Part shown: piece after piece, positions 10,480-23,685 of the stretch
Layout of the letters: each line of letters opens with the position of its first letter
How positions within the stretch are numbered: the first letter of the stretch is position 1
From: Ochotona curzoniae
Lineage: Eukaryota > Chordata > Mammalia > Lagomorpha > Ochotonidae
Direction: 5' to 3'
Length of the DNA: 64,000 bases
Assembly (NCBI RefSeq): GCF_017591425.1
Contig: NW_024467121.1
Location: 21,960,707 to 22,024,706 of the forward strand
Position numbers and translations under genes: made by a program
Notes under the pieces: model-generated
What the model was told of the DNA's origin: nothing
The model's database searches: none
What the model saw: only the letters and a program-made list of their open reading frames with translations

Positions 10480-12820
10480 GCTCTTACCAAAAGCAGCAAC
10501 CTAACCTGTTGCATAACAACCTACATCCCTATTTCATCATCCTTAATATGACAGTGCTGAAGTAGGTGATCTCTAGTTTATTCTAGTTGCAAATTCTCCA
10601 TGATTCATTTTAATATTTAGAAGAAACCCCCTCACACTCCTGTGAGTAGACGGATGCAGACTATAGAAGTCATGGTATAGATCTCTCAATACTATGTCTT
10701 AGAAAGTAGAATAGATGTACCAAGGGTTCCCTGGCTGTCCTTCTCCTCTCTCTGGTCACTATGGTAGTTTGATCAGGTAACTTCAAGCCCTTACATGAAT
10801 GATACAGTGGCCTTGCAGGACTGTGCAATTCAATGAGTTTTTCACTGGCAAAGTTGAGCATATGATCAACATGTTGCCTACCTTGGAAGTTGAATGCCTG
10901 ATCATGCTTAGTTGATACATGAACCCCAGCTCTCCTTAATTTGGTTTTAAAATCCTGGGAGGGATTGGTACCAGAAAATACTTATTGCTCTGATGAAAAT
11001 TTATCACAGTTACCTTGTAAATTTTCTGCATTAGAAATTCTTCTGAGTTAATGAGCATATCTCCTTGAAGATACAAATGCATCCATGAAATTATCAGTCA
11101 TTAGCAACTATAATTTAATAAGATTACATTTTTCTTTCACTCCCTGATGAGATCAGATTTTCCTAAAGGAAGCTTGAAAGATTTTGACTGAGTAAAAGGG
11201 AATTTCAGGGAAAGTTACTATGGGGAAGGCAACATTTATTAGATGCCACTGAGAAGTCCGCTAGCAAGCCCTTCAGCCCACATGAGAGAGGAAAGTTGTC
11301 AGGAAATGAGAGATGTAAAGGGAGTGAAGACAAATGATGCTTATTGCTAAATTTTGATGTGAGCTGGCCCAGCACAGTAGCTAGCTGAATAGATTGTAGA
11401 AAGATTGCCCCCACAGGAACCTACCAGTCGAAAGGAATGGGAGTTTCTTGTAAACAACAGATACACAGAACCTCAGGGAGAGGAAGATAGAGTTCTTTTT
11501 CCCAGCAGCGCAAATGAGCCCTTTCCAGTAAGAATTGCTGTAATCTGCACAAGTATTACAAATCTACTTCCAGCCATAGAAATACTGAACTATCCAGTAC
11601 ATAGCAAGGCAACGGTGTTGCCCATGACATGATGTGTGATCTTGAAAAGTAATGAAAATAGAGTGAGGCATTGTAAAGATACTGCTCTAATGAACACAAT
11701 TCAGTTGGCCAGACTTTTTTTCTGCTAGCAAATTATATTACTCCATCAACTTGGTAGAACATCAATAATGTCTTCAGAGAATATCTTGTGAGAACTGAGT
11801 TACTATGTGACAGGATTTTAAAGACAGTGTAATTTGGCATGTCTCAATTTTCTTTGATTTTACCCAGAGAAAATGGAAGACTGTAATAAATATTTTCCAG
11901 AAATGATATCTTAAGTGGAAATACAACTGATAGAAACAACACTGTGTTATTTGTTTGAATGTTGAGTTCCTGGTTTTCTGTGTGAAACAACTATGCTGGT
12001 AGGTTGTTTGGTTTCACATTTTTCCAATATCTTTTGTTTTCAGTGATGAGTTGGTTTTGCCTATAAGCTCCTTGTGGTGGAAATAATGCCAGGCTGCTGA
12101 CATGTTTGTACTCTGGAGGCTCAGGTATAATAGGGTTTATTGAATTGTATTGAAATTGTTTTAGTTTCAGTTTCATAAGTTAAAAGCTCACAGGGCTAAG
12201 CTAAGGCAGAATATTAGCTAGGTGATGTTGAATAAGGCAGGAGTCAGGTGGAAGAGAGCATAGTTTCAGAAAGCAGCCTGCATTCTCATCTCAGCTCCTG
12301 CGTTTACTGAGTGGAAAAATCATAAAACCTCTTAGAACCTTGGGGTCTCCATTTGTGTAATTAGGATATAAAGTAAACAGTTATAGTGAGTAATCACCAA
12401 AAGAGGAGACATGAGTTGCCTTGTGGTATCTAAAGAGCTCCTTCTGATTATATTTATTAGATGGCATAGTCATTGTTGCCTTGGTCCTGCCCCCATCTTC
12501 TCATAGCCACCTTGACCATCGTCGTGTTTTCTTGTGACATTGACTCGAGCACAACCATCCATGTCAAGGCAGTGCTTATTCTTATTCTTAGAGTTTATTT
12601 AATAGATGTAGCATCTGGTATTTCAAGAGTTACCAAAAAGACAAAAGTCAAAGCTACCCACAAAGGTCCAGATACCTACACAGTAGACTATCTGTACCCC
12701 TAGCAGCTCTGTAAAAAACACCAGGGGGACAGAGTAGAGAAAGAAATAGGGATCCCCAGGGTGAGCAATGGCCCACCCAGGATACAGGAATAGGGAGGGA
12801 GTTTTTAAGAGGCACTTTAG
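10480..12820. other. Unique intronic sequence
   Basis: No gene recognised. 12285-12370 resembles MIR ('aaaacctcttagaacctt ... ccatttgtgtaattagg'). The rest shows no clear repeat by eye. Confidence 0.45.
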
Positions 12821-12835
12821 AAGAATGCAAGTGGA

Positions 12836-13141
12836 GGGCCCAGCATGTGGCCTAGCAGCCAAAGTCCTTGCTTTGCACACACTGGGATCCCATATGGGCA
12901 CCAGTTGTAATTCCCGTGCCCTGCTTCCCACCCAGCTCTGTGCTATGGCCTGGGAAAGCAGTAAAGGATGGCCCAAAGCCCTGCACCCATGTGGGAGACC
13001 TAAAAGAAGCTCCTGGCTTTGGATTGGTGTAGCTCTGGCCATTGCGGTCACTTGGGGAGTGAATCATTAGACAAAAGATCTTCCTCTCTCTCCTCTTTGT
13101 ATATCTGACTTTGCAATAAAAACAGAATCTTAGAAAAAAAT
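12836..13141 (+). mobile_element. C-type SINE with target-site duplication
   Basis: Full-length sense copy: head 'gggcccagcatgtggcc', 'gggatcccatatgggcac', 'ggcctgggaaagcagtaaa', 'ggggagtgaatcattag' and tail 'tgcaataaaaacagaatctt'. It is flanked by 'aagaatgcaagtgga' (12821-12835) and 'aagaatgcaagtaga' (13142-13156), a 15-bp target duplication with one mismatch. Confidence 0.93.
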
Positions 13142-13884
13142 AAGAATGCAAGTAGAATGCTCTATATGAATAATGAATATTTTGCAGTCCATTTAATGAG
13201 TTTACAGGGCCTCTGGGCTAAATAACAGGATGCCTGTATAAAGTGAGAATTTTTTAAATTAATGGATCAAAAGTTGTTTTCATATTTTTTTTACTTTCAC
13301 CATTGAGATCATTTTTTTCCTTTTCCAAAGATTCACAACAATATTTTCCATTCCGCGTGTTCCTTAAAAATGTGACACTACCATTTCCTCTTGGAGAAGG
13401 AAGGGATTCACACGCAAAACTAGATGCAGCAGAAGGTTGCAAGTGTGGCTGCCAGGGCAGGCTGGATACAACCTTGCCGCTTCTGCCTTGGTCCCCTTGC
13501 ATATGTGGCTCTGCAGAATCTTGTTCTAGGGATCTTCCTCTCAGAACCCAGCCACCATATCTCGAGAAGTCATTTGGAGAGGCCACTTAAATATTCTGCT
13601 CAACCACCCCTCTTTGAGATCACTTTCCAATCACCCCAGCTCAGGTGCCGGAATAGAAAGTGGATAAAGTGTATAGATTGGAAGTAGATTGTACAACACT
13701 AGCTGTTCCAGTCTGCAGCTATTTCAAGACACTTATGCTAGTCATATCTTCCCTGCTGGAGCCCTTGGATTCACTCATTCATGTGGGAGACAGAGCAAGA
13801 CAGGGTATACATGAAGTGCTCCATTCTGATGGTTTGCTTTCCAGATGCCTACAGGGATACGGGTAGATATAGGAGTGAAGTCAA

Positions 13885-14067
13885 GAGTCAGGAAGTTAAC
13901 CGGGGTCTCCCTTGTGAGTGACAGGAATGGAATTACTTGAGCCATCACCATTACTTTCCAGTATCTGCAGTAGATGGAGTTGGACTAGGGAGCCAGGCAC
14001 TCCAACATGGTTCAGAGGTCTAAACTAGTAAGTTAGCACTTATGACATTCAACTCACGGCCCTGAAT
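13885..14067 (-). mobile_element. Old C-type SINE fragment
   Basis: 'gggtctcccttgtgagtgac', 'ttacttgagccatcacc' and 'ccaggcactccaacatgg' are the reverse of an older C-SINE subfamily. The tail half is missing or decayed. Confidence 0.65.
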
Positions 14068-14069
14068 AT

Positions 14070-15940
14070 TTGAGGGGAAAAACACAGATATCCTTGCTGC
14101 AAATTTACTGAATTTCTGGCCTACAAAATGCAAGAGTATTAGAGAATGGTTGTTGTTTTATAGCACTACATTTTGGCTGCTTTCTTATTGGTGGGCAACT
14201 GGAACAGTCATCTACTGAGATACCCTCCTGCATTACTTCCACACTAGCTTTCCCAGACTGCGGTGGTAAATGGGCGTGCCCGGAATTAGCAAGAAAACTG
14301 GGGTTTTCTGCTTCAGGCCATGAACTTCTGACTTCAAGTTCTGATATTTGAAGCCTCCAGTTTTGTGTCTTTAAGAAAATTGTGTTAGCTGCTATAGTTT
14401 CTTTGTCTTTCCATATGAATTTTGGAGTTATTTTGTCTGTATCTTCAAAATCTGCTTCTCCAGTTGTGATAAGAATTGCTTAACCTGCAGGTGACTTGGG
14501 GGAAAACTAACAGCTTTGCTCCATTGAGTCTCCCAATATGCAGACATAGTGTATCTCCGTTTAGTTGTATCTTTGGTTTCCTTCTTTCATTTGCATTCTC
14601 TAACTCTGAAAATGCAGAGACTTCATGTGGCATTCTTAGTTTTTTACCTAAGATTTTCATTTTATATTAAAAACGATATTAATAAGTAAGTATAAGTGGA
14701 TTGTGTCCTTACTTTTGATTTTCTTCTTGCTAGTATCCTCATAAATACTTTTCATCTGGTTTTTTTTAAGGGATAAAAAGCAAAGGAGGTGAGGGAAGAG
14801 GAGGAAAAGTGAAGAGAATAGAAGGGCTTCTGTCCCTTTGATGCCTTTTTATTTAGCAGCTGTCAGAGGGGAAAGTCTAGTAGTTCAAGTATTTGATAAT
14901 GTAATGTTAAAGTAACAAAAGCATTTAAGTGTAATCGTAGGTCTGAGAAACTTCTCAGATTTTTTCCTGTAAGTATAATTAATAGCTGTTTTGGCAAACT
15001 GAAGCAAGAATTGTGCGTATCTTCGATAAAACCAGTCAAAGTCATTCAGAACACTCAGTTAAAGTGGCATCTGGCACTTCACCTCCAACAGGTGTTACCC
15101 CATATAACTCTCCTAGCATGCTGTTCGAATTTTTTTCAAGACTTAAAAGTAGATTTGAAATTTTTTTTAATTCAGTTTTTAAAATGACTTAGAACCAGGA
15201 CTCACATAAGAAACTAGTCTTCTGAGCTCCAGTGTGTTTGAGTGCAGAACTTAGTGAAACAGCTGCTTGCATGGAAGTGGTGGTGAAGGTCCTCCCCACT
15301 GTCTGAATCATGGACCAGAAACACAGGTCTGGATGCAGCAGGAAGCTGCACAGCTGTTCAGCACCCCACTGGGAGTTGATGTCTGTAGCCACAATCAGGC
15401 AGTCTAGCTGTTCACCCTCACATTCATCAAACCTTTATTTCATGGACAAACTTAGTTGTAGTACAACAGAGAGTAAAGAGCAGGTGAGGTGGCCTCCGTA
15501 GAAGGCTAGGCCTGTTTCCCTGAATATTGACACAGGCAGGTGCCTTAAGTAATGTGGTGAGAGAAGGCTGAGATGGAAGAGCCTTGACAGGATGCATGCC
15601 AGGGTGCTCGGCTTGTGATGTCTGATTATGTAACAGAGAAGACAGATACTCAGATACCATTTCAGCCCCTCTCCCCAGCCCAGTTCTCAATACGTGAAAA
15701 TACTCTCGATAATGAGAACTGGTACATCCATCTCATGTCCAGCTGAAGAATTGAAAAGGCAGTTTGTGCAGTGTCCACTGGAAAGCACTAAGAATCAATA
15801 TCTGCTTTGAAATTGAGGGAAAGACAAGAATTTCTATAATAATCACTCAAAGTATCAGGGTACTTTAACAAGTTTTGGGGGAAATGGAATCAGAATCTGA
15901 TTATTTGTCTACAAAATTTACATAATAAAGCTTTTTTCAT
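14070..15940. other. Unique intronic sequence
   Basis: No gene or clear repeat recognised by eye. Several short open frames lack family resemblance. Confidence 0.4.
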
Positions 15941-15944
15941 TAGC

Positions 15945-16277
15945 TTTTTAAAAATATTTATTTCATTTTTATTGAAAAGGCAGATTTACAGAGAGAAGGA
16001 GAGACAGAGAGAAAGATCTTCCATCTGCTGGTTCACTTCCCAAGTAGCCGCAACGGCCAAAGCTGTGCCAATCTGAGCCAGGAGTTTCTTCCAGGTCTCC
16101 CACATGGGTGCAGGATCCAAGGCTTTGGACTTCTACTACCTCTACTGCTTTCCCAGGCCACAAGCCGGGAACCAGAAGGGAAGTGGAGCAGCTGGGATAC
16201 TAACTATCTGATGCCCATATGGGATCCCAGCGGTTGCAAGGCGAGGACTTTAGCCACTAGGTGATCATGCTGGGCTT
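15945..16277 (-). mobile_element. C-type SINE
   Basis: Reverse full-length copy: 'atttatttcatttttattg' tail, 'catctgctggttcacttccc', 'ccgcaacggcc', 'tctcccacatgggtgcagg', 'cccatatgggatcccagc' and head 'ctaggtgatcatgctgggc'. Flanks 'tagcttttta' and 'taagctttta' may be a degraded target duplication. Confidence 0.9.
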
Positions 16278-16446
16278 CTGTAAGCTTTTAAAAGGCATCT
16301 TATATGTCTGTGCTACTGAAAACTCAGTCTTATCAGCATAGGAAAGATTAGTCATGGTCACAGAGGTTCTTCTAGAAAACTTAATGGAGATAGAATAATC
16401 TGACCTCTCAATGGAAATTTGTTTATGCAGTTAAGCATCTGAAGTG

Positions 16447-16740
16447 TATACCACAGTGGGAATTTTACCTAGTGATTAAGCTACTGGTTGGGAAGACATC
16501 TGCTGTCAGAGAGCCTGGGTTCAAAACCTGTGTCCGTTCAGAAATTCCAGCTTCTTGCTGGTACATGCCATGTGGAAGCAGTTGTGATGGCACAACCATG
16601 TGAGACCTAAGTTGGTTTTCTAACTCCCAATTTTTGTTCCAGCCCTTTTCTAGCCCTTGTGGGCCTTTGGGATATAAGCCAGCAAATGGAAACTCTCTAC
16701 TTCATTCTGTTTCTCAAATAAATGGCCAAAAATAAGAAAA
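16447..16740 (+). mobile_element. Old tRNA-type lagomorph SINE
   Basis: The sense copy shows a tRNA-like B-box region 'gggttcaaaacctgtgtcc', then 'gggatataagccagcaaatg' and tail 'tctcaaataaatggcc'. It is more diverged from the young C-SINEs than its neighbours and probably an older subfamily. Confidence 0.65.
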
Positions 16741-17299
16741 ATGAATACACATTTCAGTAAGCTAAAGAGAGTGGTTGGTATTTGGCTGAAAGAAAGGACA
16801 GAGAACTAGCTGGCTGCGAACATGGAGTTCTGAGTGTGACAGGAAAGTCCATTAGCAAAGAAAGCTCTGTAGACAGGTTACAGGAAACAAGGGTTGTCTT
16901 ACAGTCACTGTGGAATTCAGAGGAGACCATTAAAAGGTACATGTCTTGTAATTTTTACATTATATATTCTTGGTGTAAAAAATACCACATTCTATCATGT
17001 AAGGAAATTCCTTTTAAAAAAGAAACCATTTTATGAGAAATTGTCATACTTGTTTAGAGTTAGAATAAGCACTGGTTTAAATTCCAGCCTAGTTTTATAT
17101 CTCAGTTTCCTAAATTGTGCAATAAGGGAAACAGTGACTCATAGGAGAAAATGAAGGTAGGGTCACTTGCATAGGGTGAGACATGGACAAAGGTGCTCAG
17201 TCAGTGATGGTAGGAGGGAGTCAGGACTTCCCTGTACCCAGTACTGTACCTTCAGAGATAACCAATTACATTGGTTTTATGAAAACTCTAATCATTTCT

Positions 17300-17609
17300 T
17301 TTATAATTTTTTTAAATTTTATTTATTTTTATTGGAAAGGCAAATACACAGAGAGGAGGAGGGACAGAGAAATAGATCTTCTCTACCCAAGTGGCCATAA
17401 TGGCTGGAGCTGAGCTGATCCAAAGTCAGAGTCAGGAGCTGCTTCTGAGTTTCCTATGCAGGTGCAAGGTCCCAAGGCTTTGAGCCATCTTCTACTTTCC
17501 CAGGCCACAAGCAAGGAACTGGCAGGGAAGTGGAGCAGCCGGGACATGAACCAGCACACATACGGAATTCCGGTAAGGATTTAGCCACTAGGCTATCGTG
17601 CTGGCCCAG
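17300..17609 (-). mobile_element. C-type SINE with target-site duplication
   Basis: Reverse copy with tail 'attttatttatttttattg' and head 'ggctatcgtgctggccc'. It is flanked by 'aaactctaatcatttct' (17283-17299) and 'aaactctaataatttct' (17610-17626): a 17-bp target duplication with one difference. Confidence 0.92.
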
Positions 17610-17639
17610 AAACTCTAATAATTTCTCCGGGGATCCAAT

Positions 17640-17735
17640 CAGGGCTGCTTTTTTCTGGCAAATGAGTTAATCCCTCTGTGCTTCAGTTTCTTGATTACCA
17701 AAATGATGAAAATAGTAGTGCCTGCCTCATGATTG
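17640..17735 (+). repeat. MIR-like fragment
   Basis: 'gagttaatccctctgtgctt', 'cagtttcttgattacc', 'aaaatgatgaaaatagtagt' and 'gcctgcctcatg' follow the MIR core in order. Confidence 0.6.
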
Positions 17736-17739
17736 CTTA

Positions 17740-19610
17740 AACCTGAACAGCTTTATTGAAATGTGATATGCAGCCCATAAAATCCAGCCATTATAAGCAT
17801 GCAGCTCTGAGTTTTTGCTTTTTTACATAATACAAAAAATATCACAGTGTGTTTTATAGAATATTTCTAGTACATCTAAAGTTTTCCTGTGCCTACTTAC
17901 AGATAGTTCCTCTGATAGCTAGCTGCAGCCAATCATGTATCTGCTTATAGTCTTATTTTGCTGTGTAATTATATAATATCTTGGTTGGCTTCTTTCATTG
18001 AGCATCAAATTCTCAGGTTCATCTGTTTTACAGTATGAATCAGTACTCCATTATTTTTTGTTAATGACTAGTATTGTATGGATATGCTACAGTGCATTTA
18101 TCTGTTCAGTTGATTATTTGGGTTATATCAACTTTGCTGTCTATTATGAATAATACTGCTGTGGAATTTCACAAAAATACTCTTATGTAGATATGTATTC
18201 ATTTTTCCTAAATGAGCAAGTTTCTTAGTACCAGAATATAGGGATGTAATATTTAATTCTTATTTAAAAATTGCAATGTATCTCACATACCATGAAATTC
18301 ATGCTTTTTAAAAATATGTAATTCCATGGTATTTAATACATTCCCAAGGTTGTTTGGTCATCATCACTCTCTTGGTCTTGAATGTTTTCCTTGCCCCCAA
18401 ATTAGCCTCTTATCCATTAGCAATCACCACCGTCTCCAAGCCCTCACATCCATATCCTAGCCACTGGGTAATCTTCTTTCTGTCTTTCTGGATTTATGAC
18501 ATTTATTATTCTGAATATATCATATATGCATTTCACATAGAAATTAAATCATGCAGCACATAACCTTTTACATTTTCACTCATCATATTTTTTCAGGGTT
18601 CATCCTATTTGCAGCATATAGAAACACTTCCTTTTCATGCTTGGATAATATTCTGTTCTGTGGATATGTCATGATTTGCTTATTCATTTATAAATAGGTG
18701 GATATTTGGATGGTTTCCACTTTGTGTCTATTGTGTACAGTGCTTCTGGGGATAATTTTGAGCAACCTCTGTGTGGACTTGAGTTTTGATTGTTCATGCA
18801 AATACACCTAGGAGAAGAATTTCTGGTTAGCGTGATGATTCTACATTTAGCCTCTTGAGGAATTGCCAGGGTGTCTCTCAAAGTGCCTGTCCTGTCCTAC
18901 ATCCCTACCAGTGTGAGGGTTTTGATCTCTCCACATCTTCAGTACCTGCTGCTATCTGTCCTTTTGATGATGGCCACCTCTGTGAATGTGAAATTGTGTT
19001 TCATTGAGATTTTGGTTTGCACTCCCCTGATGGGTAATGTTGAACAGGTTTTCCTGTGCCTTTTCACCAAATGTCTATCTTCTTCAGATCAATGTCCAGC
19101 TAAGTATTATTGTAATATTATTATAACCCATGTGTTTGACATTTATATACTTTCTTTGTATAAATATCTGATTAAGCTTCTTGCCCATTTTTGTTTAGGC
19201 TTTATCTTATTGAGCTATGTGGCTGCTTTATACATTTTGGATAAATAATATATATCAGACATTTTGCAAATAATGGAACCAAGTCTATAGATTTTGATTT
19301 TTTAATAACCTCTTTTGTAAGAGCAAATGCCTTTAATTTTGGTAAATTAATGTTTTTATGTGCCTTTTTGCTGTCATATACAGTAAGTCTAATTCGAGTT
19401 CATACAGCATTTTCTCTATGCTTTCTATTTCTTCTAAAATTTTTACAAGTTTGCATTTAGATCTGTGATCTATTTTGAGTCTTAGCTTCCTAATGCCCTT
19501 GGTTTAAGATTTTCAATTCATATCGAGATTCATTGTTTTTCCAACCTAATGCTTGTTTTTTGCAGAGAAGAATCAATGATCACTTTGCATCACCAGTCTA
19601 TTTGCATAAA
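17740..19610 (-). mobile_element. Old L1 (L1M type) 3' sequences, more than one piece
   Basis: In reverse orientation: 'cagctttattgaaatgtg' (17752), 'tgaataatactgctgtgg' (18147), then a second stretch with 'ctgtggatatgtcatgatt', 'ggatggtttccactttgtg' and 'gaggaattgccagggtgtc' (18660-18875), followed by 'tgcactcccctgatgggtaa' (19018). These are antisense landmarks of mammalian L1 3' ends. The 3'-end motifs come twice, so at least two L1 copies are joined or nested. Confidence 0.75.
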
Positions 19611-19822
19611 ATTACTTTCTTAGAACAATACTGACGTATAGCAAGGAGTCTACCATATTAACTACTATTATTAGAAGTATCATTGTTCTTAATTAGAGGT
19701 AACTAACCAGCCACACTTCCAAGATATTTTCAGAGCTGTCCGTTATAGATCATGATGATGATGATGATTGGTGTTCAGTCTCTTTTCTAGCCTCTTCAAG
19801 AAACTCCATTATTATAGGCCTT

Positions 19823-20022
19823 GGATCGGCAGTTCTTTCTTATAAAGAACCAAGCCATAAATATTTTAGGCTTTGCAAGCTGTACAGTTACTCAGTTCTT
19901 TAGTAATATGAAAACATTTTTAGACAATATATAAAGAAGTAGGAAGGACTGGCTCCTTATAAAGTCATGCTGCTGGTGGGACTTGGCTTGTAAGCTGTAG
20001 TTTACCATCCTCTGCTACAGAC
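19823..20022 (+). mobile_element. MER5A-like hAT (Charlie) fragment
   Basis: 'aaatattttaggctttgcaa' near the start and 'tggcttgtaagctgtagttt' plus 'accatcctctg' at the end match the two ends of MER5A, a non-autonomous hAT element. The middle is diverged. Confidence 0.7.
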
Positions 20023-20959
20023 TCACTTTCTCATGGCTCTACAATGTCAGGTGCTCTGTCCCAATAGGCTCTATGTTTCCTTGACAATCACCAAAAAAAA
20101 AGGAACACCTCTGCTTCCCAGCACCACACAACACCTGTGCTCTGAAATCCCACTGTGTGGCTTCAAAGTTGATGGCTTTCAAGTGGTTGACATCTATAGC
20201 AATTGATCTCCACAAAAATACGAGTAATGCTACTGAAATATGCATCAGTAGCAAACATACATACTTGATCCTCAGAGACCACTATAACCATGCACAATTT
20301 ACTAAGCTTATTTATGTCACACTGTATTTCATTTTCTGTTTAAAAATTGTTTTTTGTTTTTATAATTCTTGTATTTTTCCTTCTCAATAAAAAAAAAATG
20401 AAGTTTTTCAAACTATATCGGCTGTCGCTGTCCATTCCTGATTTACCACTCAATCTTTAAAATCATTAAATCTCTAGGTTACCTATTAACCTATTTTTTA
20501 ATGCATTGCTATTTTACCCAGTAATCAACACAGGACATTAAAGCAGTTTTTAAAGACGTTCTGTCATTAAATCAATCGTGTATTTTGAAGGATATTTAAG
20601 TCTGAGATGAACTGTTTAAAAAATTACAAGGGAAAATGTATGTAACTACTTTTTGCTCTTCCTAGTTATAGGAGAACTTTAGGACAACTCAAATTCTGTT
20701 TTCTTCCCTAGTAACATATTTGCTAGGATTGTTGAGTATTTTAATCCTTACCATATTTTTAACCCACAAAAAAATTGTCTTGTTTGTATTCATAAAGTGA
20801 CTCCCATTAAGCATTCCCTTTGTTCTGTTTTGTCTTGTATTTTAGACCATACATATGGAATCACTTTCCTTTTACCCTGAATCTTAGATGTTCCTTTTGT
20901 GAAGATTTGTGGGTGATAAATTCTCAGTTTTTCTATATCTAAAAGAAGTTTCTGCTTTA

Positions 20960-21095
20960 TCTTCATACTTTTTCAAAACAGCTTTATTGAGATAAAATTC
21001 ACATGCCATATAATTTAACCATTTAAAGTGTGCACTTAGGTATAAAGATATGCATGATCATTCCTCCACCAATTTAAAACATTTCATCTCCTTTA
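20960..21095 (-). mobile_element. Old L1ME-type 3' end fragment
   Basis: 'cagctttattgagataaaat', 'tcacatgccatataattt' and 'catttaaagtgtgcactta' are the classic antisense L1ME 3' end. Confidence 0.7.
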
Positions 21096-21589
21096 AAAAA
21101 AAAAGACCTGAACTGCTAAGCCATTTATCCTCATTCTTGAAGAATTATTTCAAGCTATAAAATTCTGGACTAGGAATTATTTTCCTTGGTACATTGACCA
21201 CTGTCTTCTGGCTTCCTGTTACCTTCAACTTTGTTGTGACTCTTCTTCATTTCATTTATATATGTTCTTTTGTCTCTTGCCCTGCCAGATAAAGCAACAA
21301 AAAGCAGACTGTCTCCCATTAGGTCTCGTGATACTGGGTGAACATTGGGCTCTCTGCTCTGTCCCCCAGCCCACACAAAGCAGGTGCGACAGAGGCTGCA
21401 ATGTACTTAGAGTCTGCTTACTTCTCAGGAATCCTTAGATCTTGACCTGGCAGCTTATTGTATCAGCAACATTTTACCGTTTTTAAAAGTAGCATATCTT
21501 TGTGTGTGTGTGTGAGAGAGAAATGGTATGGCTGTATAGCCTGCTGCTGTCTTATTACAAACAGAACACAGGGAGCAAGTGATGGCCAT

Positions 21590-21862
21590 AGATGTTAAGA
21601 GGGTGCTTGGGATGCCCGAATCCCCTATCACAATGCCTAGGTTCACATCCTGGCTAGGCTTCCAGTTCTAGCTTCCTGCAGATGCATACCCTGGAAGGCA
21701 GTCGATAATGACTCACCCTTGTAGGTGATTCAATTGGAGTTCCGTGCTGTAGACTTTGAACTGGGCCAGCCCCAGATGTTGGGAGCATTGCAGAAAGAAA
21801 CCAGCATATGCAAAATCTCTCAGCATCTCTTTGTCTTTCAAATAAAAAGAAAATAAGTCAAG
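21590..21862 (+). mobile_element. Old C-type SINE
   Basis: Sense copy: 'ggtgcttgggatgcccgaat', 'ggttcacatcctggctaggc', 'cttcctgcagatgcatac' and tail 'tttgtctttcaaataaaaag'. It is diverged and belongs to an older subfamily. Confidence 0.7.
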
Positions 21863-22199
21863 TAAAAAATATTTTAAAAGCTCTTATAGGAAGAAATAGA
21901 ACACAATCCAATTTTCACATATGTGAACCAACAGGTTAAAATTCCAGAAAATAAGTTTTTAAATATCTGTTCATAAATTCCTTCTTAAGCAATCAGAATA
22001 ATGTAACCATCTGTGTATTCAGATACTTAAAGGCTAGTATATACATTCACACTGCAGTCTTTTATTGTCCATTTTAAAAGGACAAAGAATCTATAGCACA
22101 AATGAAACTTTTTGTAATGAAAACATACCCATTCTTCTGAAGTACTTAAACTAAATTATAGTTATTGTATAATTAAATCAAGCTAGCTAGTTTTAAAAA

Positions 22200-22265
22200 A
22201 ATACTTCAAAATATCATTAAAAACTTTCACATACACACACCCACATACCTCCCCCCACACACAAA
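22200..22265 (+). repeat. CA/C-rich low-complexity tract
   Basis: The stretch 'cacatacacacacccacatacc', followed by a C run and 'cacacaca', is an impure (CA)n repeat. Confidence 0.6.
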
Positions 22266-22699
22266 TATTACCCAATGGTGTAAGACCAATCAAAGCCAGA
22301 CAGAGGATCACCTTGTCACAGTTCAGAGTATTAAAGAAGAAGCAGGTTATGTTAAATGGAATCTAGTCTTACATACCTTCAAGATTCTGAACAGATCTCG
22401 CCACTGTGCTGTCTTAAGAACCAACTCCCTGAACAGGCCTTGTTTCTCTGCTGTGAGCCACCCAGCACGTGAGGCAACTTTGGCAGGGGGATGAGGACAT
22501 TTGTATATGAGTCTACCATTAAAGTAAAATAACCAAACTTAATTGACATAAAAGTTATAGATGGAGGCAATTGTTTCTATTTTCCAGAAAGATAGATTCA
22601 AATCAACTTTTTGGTATAGAATCAAGCACATAGCCCTCCACAAGCCCACTCATCCAGTGTCATCTCAACCATTGCAGTCCAACCAGGCTTTCTTATTTG

Positions 22700-22985
22700 C
22701 TTTATCTGAACATCAGAATTATAGAAAGAGAGATACCTTCCATCTGCTGGTTCACTGTCCAGATGGCCACAACGGCCAGGATTGAGCTCAGCCAAAGCTA
22801 GGAGCTTCTTCCAGGTCTCCCATGTGCATGGCATGGACACTTGTGCTTTCAACTATTTTTTTCCAGGCTGTCAGTAGGTTGCTGAATTGATAGTGAGGCA
22901 GCTAGGACTCGAACTGACACCCATACAGGGTGCTGGCTGACATTGATGGTGGTGACTTGACCCACTGTGCCACAGCAGTGCCTCT
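22700..22985 (-). mobile_element. C-type SINE
   Basis: Reverse copy: 'catctgctggttcactgtcc', 'agatggccacaacggcc', 'aggagcttcttccaggtc' and head 'ccactgtgccacagcagtgc'. The A-tail part is eroded. Confidence 0.8.
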
Positions 22986-23404
22986 CCTTTGCATTCTTAC
23001 ACATTTAACAGAAAGCAGACAAACAGAAGCAAACAGACCAGGTGATCTGGGTGTTTTAGCTTTGATGCTATCAGGCTTTTTCAATTTTTTTTTAAAACTT
23101 TGTAACAAACTCAGGTTTTTTTTAATGTCAATATAGCAAATTCAGGTTTTTTTATGTCTAAATATAACAGTGCTCTGCAATGAATTGCTATAAGCTTAGT
23201 TGCCATCAGATTAACTGCAATGTGAAATGATCCCTTGGAGGTTTGAAAGAGACAGACTGGAGCCCAAATCCCGTGTCTCCTTCATCCTTCTACTGTATTG
23301 CTTCTCAACCCCCCTCTGTGCTTCTGGCCCTGACTTACACAGACATTTAAAATCAACAGGTCTGTGTCTCTCTGCATTTCAAATAACATCAAATGTTAAG
23401 GGAT

Positions 23405-23685
23405 GGGCAGTTAAGAAACGGGTTGGGATGCCTGCATTGCCTATACGTGTCGAGGATGGAGTTTCAGTCTGCTCTTGATTCCTGCTTCCTGGTCATGTGC
23501 ACCCTGGGATAGCGCCAGTATCTGGGTCCATGCCACCCATCTGGGAGACCTAGATTGACTTACTGCCTTCCAGCTTTGGCCCAGCCTGGTCCCAGCCATT
23601 GTGGACATTTAGACAGTGAACCCCACAGATGGGAAATATGTATGTGTGTGTATATCTTCTAAATAAATAAAAGCTTTAAACAAAA
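23405..23685 (+). mobile_element. Old C-type SINE
   Basis: Sense copy: 'cgggttgggatgcctgcatt', 'ctgcttcctggtcatgtgc', 'agccattgtggacattta' and tail 'taaataaataaaagcttt'. Confidence 0.75.

Noticed and set aside
12623..13151. Two overlapping minus-strand frames of about 100-140 codons
   Set aside because: Antisense translation of the C-SINE at 12836-13141; the same peptide words recur at every SINE.
20039..20400. Possible processed pseudogene ending in 'caataaaaaaaaaatg'
   Set aside because: No recognisable coding homology upstream of the A run, and no target duplication found.
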